The notes below the pieces were generated by a model. It searched no databases and was not told the origin of the DNA. It saw nothing but the letters and a program-made list of their open reading frames with translations. From Candidatus Omnitrophota bacterium (GTDB lineage Bacteria > Omnitrophota > Omnitrophia > Omnitrophales > JACQLI01): DNA of 30,963 bases. Below, piece by piece: positions 17,001-24,713 of this stretch. Each line of letters starts with the position of its first letter. Position 1 is the stretch's first letter. The position numbers and the translations under genes were made by a program. Where the stretch lies: contig JACQLI010000017.1 of assembly GCA_016204125.1 (NCBI GenBank), positions 1-30,963 on the forward strand, written 5' to 3'.

Positions 17001-18622
17001 GGCTTATTTCGCCTCCACCTCATCACGATATTTATTCCATTGAAGATCTTGCTGAGCTTATTCATGACTTAAAAAATTCCAATCATTACGCGCGGATCAG
17101 CGTCAAGCTTGTTGCCGAGGTCGGTGTGGGGACCATTGCCGCTGGAGTTGCCAAGGCGCACGCCGATGTGGTCTTGATCAGCGGCCATGACGGAGGAACG
17201 GGAGCATCTCCTCAAACGAGTATCAAGCATGCGGGAATTCCGTGGGAATTGGGTCTTGCAGAGACCCATCAAACACTTGTCCTTAATAATCTCAGGAGCC
17301 GTATTGCTGTAGAGACGGACGGCCAACTCAAAACAGGGCGTGATGTTGTGATCGGAGCTCTCCTCGGTGCTGAAGAATTCGGCTTTGCCACAGCACCTCT
17401 TGTCGCACTCGGATGCATTATGATGCGAGTCTGTCATCTCAACACCTGTCCTGTGGGTGTGGCCACACAGGATCCAGAGCTGAGGAAGAAATTTACGGGC
17501 GACCCTGCCCATGCGGTCAACTTCATGACCTTCATTGCAGAGGAAGTGCGAGAAGTGATGGCCCAGCTCCGGGTTCGCACCTTCAATGAGATGATCGGCC
17601 GAACGGATATGCTTAATCCGCGGAAAGCTGTGGATCACTGGAAGGCAAGGGGTCTTGATTTCTCAGCGATTCTTTATCAGCCGAAGGCAGGCCCTGAGGT
17701 CGGACGTTACTGTCAGATCCCTCAAGATCACGGTCTTGATAAGGCGCTTGATAACACCACCCTTCTTAAACTCTGCGAGCCCGTTCTTGCGAGAAGGGAA
17801 AAAGTGCGCGCGTCACTTCCAATCCGCAATACAAATCGTGTCGTAGGTACGATTGTAGGTAGTGAACTCACACGCCGTTACGGCGCCGAGGGGCTGCCTG
17901 ACGATACGATTCATCTTCATTTTACAGGCTCAGCTGGGCAGAGCTTCGGTGCTTTTACGCCGCGCGGAATGACGCTTGAACTGGAAGGTGATTCCAACGA
18001 CTACATTGGCAAGGGTTTGTCAGGCGGGAAAATCATTGTCTATCCCCCTAAGGGTTCGACCTTTGTGCCCGAGGAGAACATTATTATTGGTAACGTCGCA
18101 TTCTACGGAGCCACAAGCGGTGAGGCCTATGTCCGAGGAATGGCTGGCGAAAGATTCTGCGTCCGTAATAGCGGCGTCAATGCCGTGGTCGAAGCGGTAG
18201 GTGATCACGGCTGCGAGTACATGACAGGCGGCCGCGTAGTCGTGTTGGGGCTAGCGGGCCGAAATTTCGCGGCAGGGATGTCAGGTGGCATAGCTTATGT
18301 CTTGGATGTGGTGGGGGATTTCCCGCGCCGCTGCAATAAACAAATGGTGGAGCTCGGTCCATTAGATCAGCTAGAAGAGATTAAAATTGTCCGCAACATG
18401 ATCGAGCGTCACGGCCAGTATACGGGAAGTCAGCGCGCCAAACATATTCTCAACTTGTGGGATGAGATGGTTCCGAAGTTTGTTCGGGTTATCCCTAAGG
18501 ATTACAAGCGGGTTCTCCAGGCCATGGACCGTGTGAAGAGTCAGGGTCTGAGCGGCGAGGAAGCGATCATGGCAGCTTTTGAAGAAAACGCCCGCGACCT
18601 CTCCCGCGTCGGTGGGAACTAA
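13994..18622 (+). CDS. gltB: Glutamate synthase large subunit
   Basis: Converts glutamine plus 2-oxoglutarate into two glutamates, with GltD as electron-input subunit. From ATG 13994 it is 1,542 residues, the usual size. A longer reading frame exists from 13916, but those residues overlap the CBS gene and are not conserved-looking. The class II amidotransferase nucleophile is C32 (HDSCGVGF), so a 31-residue propeptide is removed. The FMN/synthase domain follows, with GEGGEDPARY and the 3Fe-4S motif C1141-x5-C1147-x4-C1152 (C-IMMRV-C-HLNT-C). The C-terminal glycine-rich beta-helix domain has GGKIIVYPPKG and GATSGEAYVRGMAG. The start overlaps the CBS gene. No damage seen. Confidence 0.97.
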   Translation: MEEDKHHPTHKRNCRPPERQGLYDPWYEHDSCGVGFVVDVKGKKSHAIVQQALTVVLNLRHRGACGCEANTGDGAGILLQTPHKFFKEVCPKEKIKLPSPKEYGVGMIFLPQDAEGRRNCEKFLEEIVKEEGQHFLGWRTVPTDNRLVGKTARSCEPIVRQIFIGRSSKIKDDMDFERKLYVIRRRAENTIRYSGIKGGQSFYIASLSYKTVVYKGMLMSEQVIPFYPELANPAMESALALVHSRFSTNTFPSWERAHPYRYIAHNGEINTLRGNVNWMHARQSMCATELFGDDIKKVMPVICPDGSDSAMFDNCLEFLVLTGRSLPHSVMMMIPEPWSNHESMSDEKKAFYEFHSSLMEPWDGPASIAFTDGVKIGAVLDRNGLRPSRYYVTKDDLVIMASEVGVLDVPPERVLQKGRLQPGRMFLIDTEEGRIVADEELKGKISIEHPYRTWLDENMVKLEDLPEPPHVHEPDHKTMLLRQQAFGYTFEDLRIIMAPMAKDGVEPVGSMGTDTPLAVLSNKPQLLFNYFKQLFAQVTNPPIDCIREEIITSTETTVGSERNLLKPEPKSCHQIKLKSPILTNEEFEKLRHVKHREFQSATLSILYKVAEGGKGLEAALEKVFKEASEAIKKGINIIVLSDRGIDREHAPIPALLAVSGVHHHLIREGTRTRVGLVLESGEPREVHHFALLIGYGAGAINPYLAFETLDDMIRQGILKGIDHKTTVKNYAKAVAKGVVKTMSKMGISTIQSYRGAQIFEAIGLNHTVVDKYFTWTASRIEGVGIDEIAAEVEKRHRHAFPDRDVNGRTLDPGGQYQWRSDGEYHLFNPDTIHKLQLAVRTKNYKAFKEYSTAVNNQEKNYCTLRGLLDFKFPAKPIPIEEVESAESIMKRFKSGAMSYGSISKEAHESLAIAMNRIGGKSNTGEGGEDPARYTLDSNGDSRNSAIKQVASGRFGVTSLYLVKAKELQIKMAQGAKPGEGGQLPGQKVYPWIAKVRYSTPGVGLISPPPHHDIYSIEDLAELIHDLKNSNHYARISVKLVAEVGVGTIAAGVAKAHADVVLISGHDGGTGASPQTSIKHAGIPWELGLAETHQTLVLNNLRSRIAVETDGQLKTGRDVVIGALLGAEEFGFATAPLVALGCIMMRVCHLNTCPVGVATQDPELRKKFTGDPAHAVNFMTFIAEEVREVMAQLRVRTFNEMIGRTDMLNPRKAVDHWKARGLDFSAILYQPKAGPEVGRYCQIPQDHGLDKALDNTTLLKLCEPVLARREKVRASLPIRNTNRVVGTIVGSELTRRYGAEGLPDDTIHLHFTGSAGQSFGAFTPRGMTLELEGDSNDYIGKGLSGGKIIVYPPKGSTFVPEENIIIGNVAFYGATSGEAYVRGMAGERFCVRNSGVNAVVEAVGDHGCEYMTGGRVVVLGLAGRNFAAGMSGGIAYVLDVVGDFPRRCNKQMVELGPLDQLEEIKIVRNMIERHGQYTGSQRAKHILNLWDEMVPKFVRVIPKDYKRVLQAMDRVKSQGLSGEEAIMAAFEENARDLSRVGGN

Positions 18623-18647
18623 AAATTAGGTAGATCGGAATCATCCT

Positions 18648-20129
18648 ATGGGCAAGCCGACAGGTTTCATGGAAATTCCTCGGGAACTCCCCGAAGATCG
18701 TCCTCCCAAAGAACGGGTCAATGATTGGAATGAATTCCACCTTCATATGCCCGAAGAGAAGCTGCAAGGGCAGGGAGCCCGCTGCATGGACTGCGGCATT
18801 CCCTTTTGCCACACAGGAACGCTTTTGGCGGGAATGGCTTCGGGATGCCCTATCAATAATCTTATTCCCGAATGGAATGATCTCGTTTACCGTGGTCTCT
18901 GGCGCGAAGCCTTAGAGCGTCTTCATAAAACCAATAATTTTCCTGAATTCACAGGTAGGGTTTGCCCCGCGCCTTGCGAAGGTTCCTGTGTTCTTGGAAT
19001 CAATGAACCCGCCGTTACGATCAAGAACATCGAATGTGCCATTGTCGATAAAGGCTTCAAGGAAGGTTGGATTCGGCCCGATCCGCCCGCCGTTCGTACT
19101 GGAAAAAAAGTGGCTGTCATAGGTTCAGGTCCTGCAGGACTTTCCTGTGCTGCCCAACTTAATCGAGCAGGTCACCTGGTTACTGTTTTTGAACGCTCAG
19201 ACCGTGTCGGCGGACTTTTAATGTACGGAATCCCTAACATGAAATTGGATAAGAGCATTGTTTTAAGACGTGTCGGCATCATGGCCAAAGAGGGCGTCAA
19301 ATTTGTGACGAATACCGAGATTGGAAAAAATTATCCTGCAGATAAACTCCTTAAGGAATTTGATGCCTTAGCGCTCTGCTGCGGTGCTACCAAACCCCGC
19401 GACCTACCGATCGAAGGCCGCAACTTAAAGGGCGTTCACTTTGCCATGGAATTTCTTCACGCCAATACGAAAAGTCTTCTCGATGGTCAAAAGAACGGTC
19501 GCTTTATCTCGGCAGAAGGGAAAGATGTCATAGTCATCGGAGGCGGCGATACGGGGACTGACTGTGTGGGAACTTCTATGCGTCATCGTTGCAAAAGCCT
19601 GACTCAACTCGAAATTTTGCCGAAGCCGCCCCTCGAGCGCGCTCCTGACAATCCATGGCCCCAGTGGCCTAAGGTTTATTTTCTCGATTACGGTCAACAG
19701 GAAGCAGCAGCTCTTTTTGGCGGCGATCCACGTCAATATTTGGTTACTGCCAAAAGATTCATCGGAGATGAAAATGGGTCTGTGAAGGCAATTGAAATTG
19801 TTCAAATTGAGTGGCAGAAGGATGACAAAGGCCGTTTTATTCCTAAGGAAATTTCAGGTTCTGAAAAGGTTCTTCCCACGCAGCTCGTTCTTCTGGCCAT
19901 GGGTTTTCTTGGCCCCGAGGATACCGTACTCTCACAACTGGGAGTTGAACGGGATGAGCGCTCAAACGCCAAAGCCGAATACGGCAAGTATGCTACGAGT
20001 GTTAAAGGAGTTTTTGCGGCTGGCGACATGCGTCGAGGTCAAAGCCTGATTGTCTGGGCCATCAATGAAGGAAGGGGTTCGGCCCGTGCAGTGGACGAAT
20101 ACTTGATGGGCCACTCCGATCTTCCATAA
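18648..20129 (+). CDS. gltD: Glutamate synthase small subunit
   Basis: A 493-residue FAD/NAD(P)H oxidoreductase subunit that delivers electrons to GltB. N-terminal cysteines C46, C49, C54 and C67, and C106, C110 and C114, form the 4Fe-4S sites (ARCMDCGIPFCH, GRVCPAPCEGSC). The FAD dinucleotide fold has GSGPAG at 159-164 and the NAD(P)H fold has GGGDTG at 298-303. The ATG lies 25 bases after gltB. The stop TAA is followed directly by the TTG start of the next gene in the same frame. Confidence 0.96.
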   Translation: MGKPTGFMEIPRELPEDRPPKERVNDWNEFHLHMPEEKLQGQGARCMDCGIPFCHTGTLLAGMASGCPINNLIPEWNDLVYRGLWREALERLHKTNNFPEFTGRVCPAPCEGSCVLGINEPAVTIKNIECAIVDKGFKEGWIRPDPPAVRTGKKVAVIGSGPAGLSCAAQLNRAGHLVTVFERSDRVGGLLMYGIPNMKLDKSIVLRRVGIMAKEGVKFVTNTEIGKNYPADKLLKEFDALALCCGATKPRDLPIEGRNLKGVHFAMEFLHANTKSLLDGQKNGRFISAEGKDVIVIGGGDTGTDCVGTSMRHRCKSLTQLEILPKPPLERAPDNPWPQWPKVYFLDYGQQEAAALFGGDPRQYLVTAKRFIGDENGSVKAIEIVQIEWQKDDKGRFIPKEISGSEKVLPTQLVLLAMGFLGPEDTVLSQLGVERDERSNAKAEYGKYATSVKGVFAAGDMRRGQSLIVWAINEGRGSARAVDEYLMGHSDLP

Positions 20130-21806
20130 TTGAAATTTCTAAAGCCTCTCCTTATTCTTCTTGTTTTGTTAATTGCCTTATCCTTTGCTGGATACAAGAT
20201 TTTCCATCTTCCCAAGTCTACTTCCCACCAAGGAAAATCGAGCAACCCCATCACCCTTCATCTCAAGAATGGCAGCGCCATAAGCGGAGAATTAGTCAGT
20301 GAAACGGGAAGTCACTATGTGATTCTTTGGGAAGGAGGTCAAGTCAGGTTTCGCCGTGATGAGGTAGAAAATGTCAGCCGCGGCGAAATCATTCCAGGAA
20401 ACATCAAGTTGGAATTTGCAGAAGACGAAAAGACCGCTGAAGGTGTGTGGAATTATCAGAATGACATTGTCATTAAATTGACCAACAGGGAAATTCTTGA
20501 TGCCAAGGTGGTTTCAGTGGCCCCAGATAGGGTTACTATTCGACATTCGCTTGAAAGTGGAGGAAGCATTGAACAAGAGATCGAACGTTCCAAGATCGAC
20601 TCTCTTGTCTTTAAACCGATTCTGAATGCAGAAACCGAGGCGGCGAAAGCAAAACTTCAAAAACTCTTCCCGCAAATGAAATTTTACGACGAAGGAAATT
20701 TCACCCTCTTTACAGATTCTTACCTCACTTGGGTCAAGGAGTACAAAGGTATTTTGAGACACCTCAATACAGAGTTCTATTTCCGTTTCTTTGGATTAGT
20801 CAAAGAGAGACATCCAGCGAGACAGAGTTTCGTGGTTGTCTTCGATGACTGGGTGAAATTTGTGGAATATGCAGTTGCGGATGGAGTGCCGGGGTGGGCG
20901 GTGCTTGGGTATTTCAAACCCGATGACAAAGTCCTCTACATGTTCAATACGTTAGGTGACCGGTTTTCGGACTTTATCAGCGAAGCCATAGTAGGACAGG
21001 TGGAGGAAGTGATCAATCAGGCAGTAGGCGAGGTTTCGAGAGGGGTCGATCAGAGATATGAAGTGTTTATTGAAGGCCAAGGGAATACGATCAAAGATAA
21101 GTTTCGCCGCGCGCATAGTGAGATCGCGGGTGAGTTTAGGAATATGACTAATTCAACATTGAGGCATGAGTTTACGCACGCACTTTTTCATAACTGGGGT
21201 TTACAGAATATCTCTATTTCAAAAACAAAAGGAGACGATCGGAAACACCTTACGGAAGAGAAAAAGAAGTTCCTTGAAACAAAGGACATAGCGAAAAAGA
21301 GGCAGATCTTAAGGCAACTTCTTTCCCTCAGAGCGCGCGAGGAGGAGCTTCCTCTTGAAGCAGCCAATTCTTGGTTTGTGGAAGGGCTTGCGAGCTACTG
21401 CGAGACCGATCCTTGCGGTGAAGAAAACGACAATTGGCTCTTTGTTTTTCAAGAGATGATGAAAAAAGGAAGAGTCTATCCCCTTGAGCAGCTTACAGTT
21501 TATAGAATAGGAAGTTTTCCAGGGGTCTACGCCGAGGCGATGCTTGACGCCTATGCCCAAAGCTGGGCCTTTGTTACTTTTTTGATGCATCGTTACCCCG
21601 AAGAGTTTATGAATTATCAAATGAAAATGGCCAAGGAAACTCCAAAGGGAAATGAAGATTTCCAGTGGCTTTTAGAGGCGTTAGGAAAGCAGGATGCACG
21701 AACATTACAGGAAGAATTCATTGCCTACATGAAAGAGTACCAAGAACTTGAAGATCCTTTCCTTGAACAGATTGATAAAATGACAGAGATATTCACAAGT
21801 TTCTGA
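20130..21806 (+). CDS. Membrane-anchored HExxH metalloprotease-like protein
   Basis: The 558-residue protein has a short basic start and one hydrophobic signal-anchor (about 5-22), so the rest probably faces the periplasm. Residues about 42-90 form a small beta-rich KNGSAISGELVSE module and a related module follows at about 105-165 (TNREILDAKVVS). The catalytic-type motif is H346-E-F-T-H350 and a likely third zinc ligand is E418 in WFVEGLASY, the gluzincin arrangement. The substrate is unknown. The TTG start comes directly after the gltD stop in the same frame, without a visible Shine-Dalgarno, so translation probably depends on reinitiation. The next gene overlaps by one base. Confidence 0.75.
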   Translation: MKFLKPLLILLVLLIALSFAGYKIFHLPKSTSHQGKSSNPITLHLKNGSAISGELVSETGSHYVILWEGGQVRFRRDEVENVSRGEIIPGNIKLEFAEDEKTAEGVWNYQNDIVIKLTNREILDAKVVSVAPDRVTIRHSLESGGSIEQEIERSKIDSLVFKPILNAETEAAKAKLQKLFPQMKFYDEGNFTLFTDSYLTWVKEYKGILRHLNTEFYFRFFGLVKERHPARQSFVVVFDDWVKFVEYAVADGVPGWAVLGYFKPDDKVLYMFNTLGDRFSDFISEAIVGQVEEVINQAVGEVSRGVDQRYEVFIEGQGNTIKDKFRRAHSEIAGEFRNMTNSTLRHEFTHALFHNWGLQNISISKTKGDDRKHLTEEKKKFLETKDIAKKRQILRQLLSLRAREEELPLEAANSWFVEGLASYCETDPCGEENDNWLFVFQEMMKKGRVYPLEQLTVYRIGSFPGVYAEAMLDAYAQSWAFVTFLMHRYPEEFMNYQMKMAKETPKGNEDFQWLLEALGKQDARTLQEEFIAYMKEYQELEDPFLEQIDKMTEIFTSF

Positions 21807-22750
21807 TGGGAGCCCCTACCGCACTTCTTTACGACGAAAGGTATCTTCTTCACGATAGTGGGATTGAACATCCAGAAAGCCCCGAGCGCCTTCAGGCGGT
21901 TTGGGAATATCTCCAACGAGTAAATTTCTTTCCTTCGCTTCTACTCCTCAAACCCGAACCCGCTCCACTTGAATGGATTGAGCTTGTTCACGATCCTGCT
22001 TATATCCAAAGAGTGAAAGAAACGTGTGAAAAAGGAGCGGCTTACATCGATTCTCTGGATACCGCTCTTTGTCCCGCTTCTTATGAGATTGCTCTTTTGG
22101 CTGTTGGCGGCGTCCTCAAACTTATTGATGCAGTTTTTCAAAGAAAGGCCAGAAATGGTTTTGGTCTGATTCGTCCTCCAGGCCATCATGCAGAGCGTGA
22201 CCTCTCTCTTGGATTTTGTCTTTTCAATAACGTGGCGATAGGAGCGAGATACGCACAGAAGATCTACAAGATCAAAAAAGTTCTCATTGTAGACTGGGAC
22301 GTGCATCACGGAAACGGAACGCAGCACTGCTTTGAAGGGGACCCCAGTGTTTTTTATTTCTCAGCCCATGAATATCCTTATTATCCAGGCACCGGTCATT
22401 CATGGGAGAAGGGAACAGGCGATGGATATGGGACTGTTCTCAATATCCCCATTCCTGGAGGGACATCGGACAAAGCATATCTTCAGACCTTTCGTGAAAC
22501 CTTCCTGCCCCTGGCCTATCATTTCAAACCCGACTTCATTATGATTTCCGCTGGTTTTGATGCCCATAAAGACGATCCCCTGGCATCACTTGATTTGACT
22601 GAGAATGCCTACCGTGAAATGACGCTTGAACTGAAGAAGCTGGCTAAGGATTCGGCGCAAGAAAGAATTGTTTCTGCGCTTGAAGGAGGTTACAATCTTG
22701 AAGCTTTGGCCCGTTCAGTAGAGGCGCACCTGCGGGCCTTGATGGAATAA
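21806..22750 (+). CDS. Histone deacetylase / AcuC-AphA family amidohydrolase
   Basis: The 314-residue protein is a zinc deacetylase of the arginase-like fold. It shows EHPESPERL near the start, the RPPGHHAE proton-relay pair H127/H128, the zinc ligands D165 and H167 in DWDVHHGNG and D252 in SAGFDAHKDDPL, and ALEGGYN near the end. All catalytic residues are present. Members act on acetyl-lysine, acetylpolyamines or acetoin-related substrates; the actual substrate cannot be told. It is the last gene of the glt run, overlapping the protease gene by one base. Confidence 0.92.
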   Translation: MGAPTALLYDERYLLHDSGIEHPESPERLQAVWEYLQRVNFFPSLLLLKPEPAPLEWIELVHDPAYIQRVKETCEKGAAYIDSLDTALCPASYEIALLAVGGVLKLIDAVFQRKARNGFGLIRPPGHHAERDLSLGFCLFNNVAIGARYAQKIYKIKKVLIVDWDVHHGNGTQHCFEGDPSVFYFSAHEYPYYPGTGHSWEKGTGDGYGTVLNIPIPGGTSDKAYLQTFRETFLPLAYHFKPDFIMISAGFDAHKDDPLASLDLTENAYREMTLELKKLAKDSAQERIVSALEGGYNLEALARSVEAHLRALME

Positions 22751-22753
22751 GTG

Positions 22754-22803
22754 CCCCTCACCCACCCCTCTCCCCGACGGGGAGAGGGTAAGGGAGAGGG
22801 GGG
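22754..22803 (+). repeat. G/C-rich palindromic intergenic repeat
   Basis: CCCTCTCCCC (22766-22775) and GGGGAGAGGG (22779-22788) form a perfect ten-pair stem around GAC, flanked by CCCCTCACCC and GGGAGAGGGG. This CCCCTCACCC/CTCTCCCC motif is a widespread dispersed bacterial repeat. There is no U-tract, so it is not a standard terminator. It separates the deacetylase from the flavin reductase gene. Confidence 0.7.
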
Positions 22804-22824
22804 AAGACAAATAGGAGCTCACTC

Positions 22825-23301
22825 ATGGATAAAGAGGCGAGAAAGAAGATCTTAAGGAAAATTCCTTACGGGCTTTATATCCTTGGCCTCAAGGATGGTA
22901 ATCAGCTTCATGGCATGGTGGGAAGCTGGCTTTCCCAATGTTCTTTTGAGCCGCCCCTTCTCATGCTTGGTATCAAGAAGGGGAGCTATTCCCACTCCAT
23001 GATGGAACACAATCCTTATTTCACCATCAACTTTCCGAAGAAGGATCAAAAGAAACTTGTCGAAAGTTTCTTTCGTCCCTACGAGGTGAAAGATGGTAAA
23101 TTTGGAGAAGTCCCTTTCCGCCTTACCAAACAGGGCATTCCTGTCCTCGATGACACCTTAGGCTATCTCGAATGTAAAGTCAGACAAATCGTTACAGGGG
23201 GCGATCACGATGTGGTGGTTGCCGAGATTATCGATTTAGAGCTCCGTGAGGATGTGGATAATCTGATTATGAAAGACACGAGCTGGCACTACGGCGGCTA
23301 A
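22825..23301 (+). CDS. Flavin reductase-like FMN-binding split-barrel protein
   Basis: The 158 residues match the split-barrel flavin reductase family (PYGLYILGLKDG start, the SWLSQCSFEPPLLMLGIKKGSYSH flavin-binding stretch, NPYFTINFPKKDQ). Members reduce FMN or carry bound FMN for electron transfer. GGAGCTCACTC supplies a fair ribosome site (AGGAG) before ATG 22825. It is likely a single-gene unit after the palindromic repeat. The physiological partner is not evident. Confidence 0.9.
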   Translation: MDKEARKKILRKIPYGLYILGLKDGNQLHGMVGSWLSQCSFEPPLLMLGIKKGSYSHSMMEHNPYFTINFPKKDQKKLVESFFRPYEVKDGKFGEVPFRLTKQGIPVLDDTLGYLECKVRQIVTGGDHDVVVAEIIDLELREDVDNLIMKDTSWHYGG

Positions 23302-23332
23302 AAACAGCTAACAAAAGTTATCATGGCAACAA

Positions 23333-23387
23333 CCGTTATCTTGCAGAAGGTGGTATTCGGCCGCGAGACTTGTCTCCAAGGTAACGG
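23333..23387. repeat. Imperfect long inverted repeat in a convergent gap
   Basis: CCGTTATCTTG (23333-23343) pairs with CAAGGTAACGG (23377-23387) with one G-T pair, and an inner perfect hairpin GAGAC-TT-GTCTC lies at 23365-23376. It occupies the 101-base gap between the convergent flavin reductase and MFS genes. It could be a transcript-end structure for both genes; no U-tract is seen. Confidence 0.4.
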
Positions 23388-23402
23388 GAATCTTCCGATA
23401 AG

Positions 23403-24584
23403 CTAGTTGTCATGCGCTCTGAGAAAATAAAGTCCAAGCCCACTAGGTAAGGCGAGACTTAAAAGAGCAACTTGAAAACCCCATTGATCCGCCAATATCG
23501 AGAAGACAAGACTTCCTGTCACAGAAATCTTCGTCGTTAAATTATAGAGACCAAAGTATTCTCCCACTTCTTTTTCTGGAACGAGTTCCACCACTCTTTT
23601 TCTCCCGCTTGTCCACATCCCTGCAAGGCTAAAAGCCCCTGTCGTCAGGCCAAATCCCAGGAAAATCCAAAGATTCTTCGTTAGACCAAGGATCACCACC
23701 GTTGCAAACAGGCAGGATGCAGCCCCAAGAAGCGTTTTTTGGGCACCGATTCGTTGAGTAAGAAATCCTGCCAGGAGTCCAGAGAGAAAAGCACCGAAGT
23801 TGATTCCTAATAGGAGGGCGACGAGAAAGGTCTGAGTTGGATTAAAGACTTTGGCTGCGTAGACAGCGAGCCAAAAGATCATCGTGTTAATGGCTTCGAG
23901 ACAAAGAAAATTACCTAGGAAGAAAAAAAGGAGGGGCTTATTCTTTTTTAAAGAAGAGACGGTATTGAAAACTTTTTTCCATTCTTCAATGAGAAGGCTA
24001 ACGCTGACGGAAACGGGATTGATAACCTTTCGTTCAGGAACCAAGAAAAAGAGAGGGAGAGAGAAGATGAGAAAAAGGACTCCAGCTTCAAGGAATACGA
24101 AGCGCCTATGAAAAAGAGAATCTACAACGTGAGCAATGGGAATTGCAAAAAGGACTCCAAGGTATCCAAGTGCAGTTCCAAGTCCTGACACAAATCCTTG
24201 GTCCTCAGGTTCAGCCACTACAGGGAGAAGGGCACAATAAAAGACAAGAGAGGCATGATAAAAGAAACAGGCAAGCAGAAAACCCACGATCAATAGGGGG
24301 ACAGTCGTGAAGACGGAAAGCAGAAGTGTAAATACCACGCACAGGATCGTCGTGCCTATGAGATAGGTCTTTGTTTTTCCCGTTCGGTCACTGAGCGCAC
24401 CCAACCAGGGAACAACCAGTCCTGCCAGGACCATGGAAGAGGTTGTAGCTAGGCCAAGGTAGAGATTTTTCTGAGTAAGGCTCGTCAGATAAAGGGGGAA
24501 ATAAAGGGTGAGTACGATGGCCGAAAAGATGGTGTTGGCGAAGTCATAAAACGCCCAACTGTAAAGGCCTGCTTTTCTTTTCAC
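23403..24584 (-). CDS. MFS transporter, UMF1/Atg22-like family
   Basis: The 393-residue protein has about eleven to twelve hydrophobic segments and opens with SWAFYDFANTIFSAIVLTLYFP, the hallmark of the UMF1 (Atg22-like) branch of the major facilitator superfamily. The WLGALSDRTGKTK loop between helices 2 and 3 is present. Substrates of this branch are poorly defined (amino acids in the yeast homologue), so the cargo is unknown. The start is GTG at 24584; an 8-bp palindrome ends just four bases upstream of the start and overlaps the likely transcript start. Confidence 0.9.
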   Translation of the reverse strand: MKRKAGLYSWAFYDFANTIFSAIVLTLYFPLYLTSLTQKNLYLGLATTSSMVLAGLVVPWLGALSDRTGKTKTYLIGTTILCVVFTLLLSVFTTVPLLIVGFLLACFFYHASLVFYCALLPVVAEPEDQGFVSGLGTALGYLGVLFAIPIAHVVDSLFHRRFVFLEAGVLFLIFSLPLFFLVPERKVINPVSVSVSLLIEEWKKVFNTVSSLKKNKPLLFFFLGNFLCLEAINTMIFWLAVYAAKVFNPTQTFLVALLLGINFGAFLSGLLAGFLTQRIGAQKTLLGAASCLFATVVILGLTKNLWIFLGFGLTTGAFSLAGMWTSGRKRVVELVPEKEVGEYFGLYNLTTKISVTGSLVFSILADQWGFQVALLSLALPSGLGLYFLRAHDN

Positions 24585-24587
24585 GGA

Positions 24588-24608
24588 TTAACAAGGAGAA
24601 CTTGTTAA
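24588..24608. promoter_or_regulatory. Perfect palindrome, likely operator at the MFS gene start
   Basis: TTAACAAG (24588-24595) and CTTGTTAA (24601-24608) are exact inverses around GAGAA. On the minus strand a TAGAAT -10-like box lies just upstream, placing the palindrome at the transcript start of the MFS gene. It is about 38 bases upstream of the -35 box of the divergent pilin operon. The regulator is unknown. Confidence 0.5.
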
Positions 24609-24645
24609 GATTCTAAAGTAAGTCCTTTCTTTTTTCACTCCTTTC

Positions 24646-24674
24646 TTGAAGAACGCCCTGAACCCATCTATTCT
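24646..24674 (+). promoter_or_regulatory. Promoter of the plus-strand minor-pilin cluster
   Basis: TTGAAG (24646-24651) and TATTCT (24669-24674) with a 17-base spacer. The short leader to ATG 24714 contains no riboswitch-like structure that I can see, unlike the paralogous minus-strand cluster. Confidence 0.55.
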
Positions 24675-24713
24675 TTAATTAGGAGTTGATAGTAGCCGAT
24701 AAGGATAAAACTT

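Noticed and set aside
17069..17638. Antisense 189-residue ORF opposite gltB
   Set aside because: Long only because gltB has few antisense stops; composition is shadow-like and gltB is fully conserved here.
22766..22788. The G/C-rich hairpin as a rho-independent terminator
   Set aside because: The stem is strong but no T-run follows on either strand, and the sequence matches a dispersed repeat type.
23323..23406. A 27-residue plus-strand ORF in the convergent gap after the flavin reductase
   Set aside because: No ribosome site, no recognisable features, and it runs into the end of the MFS gene; the inverted repeat explains the region better.
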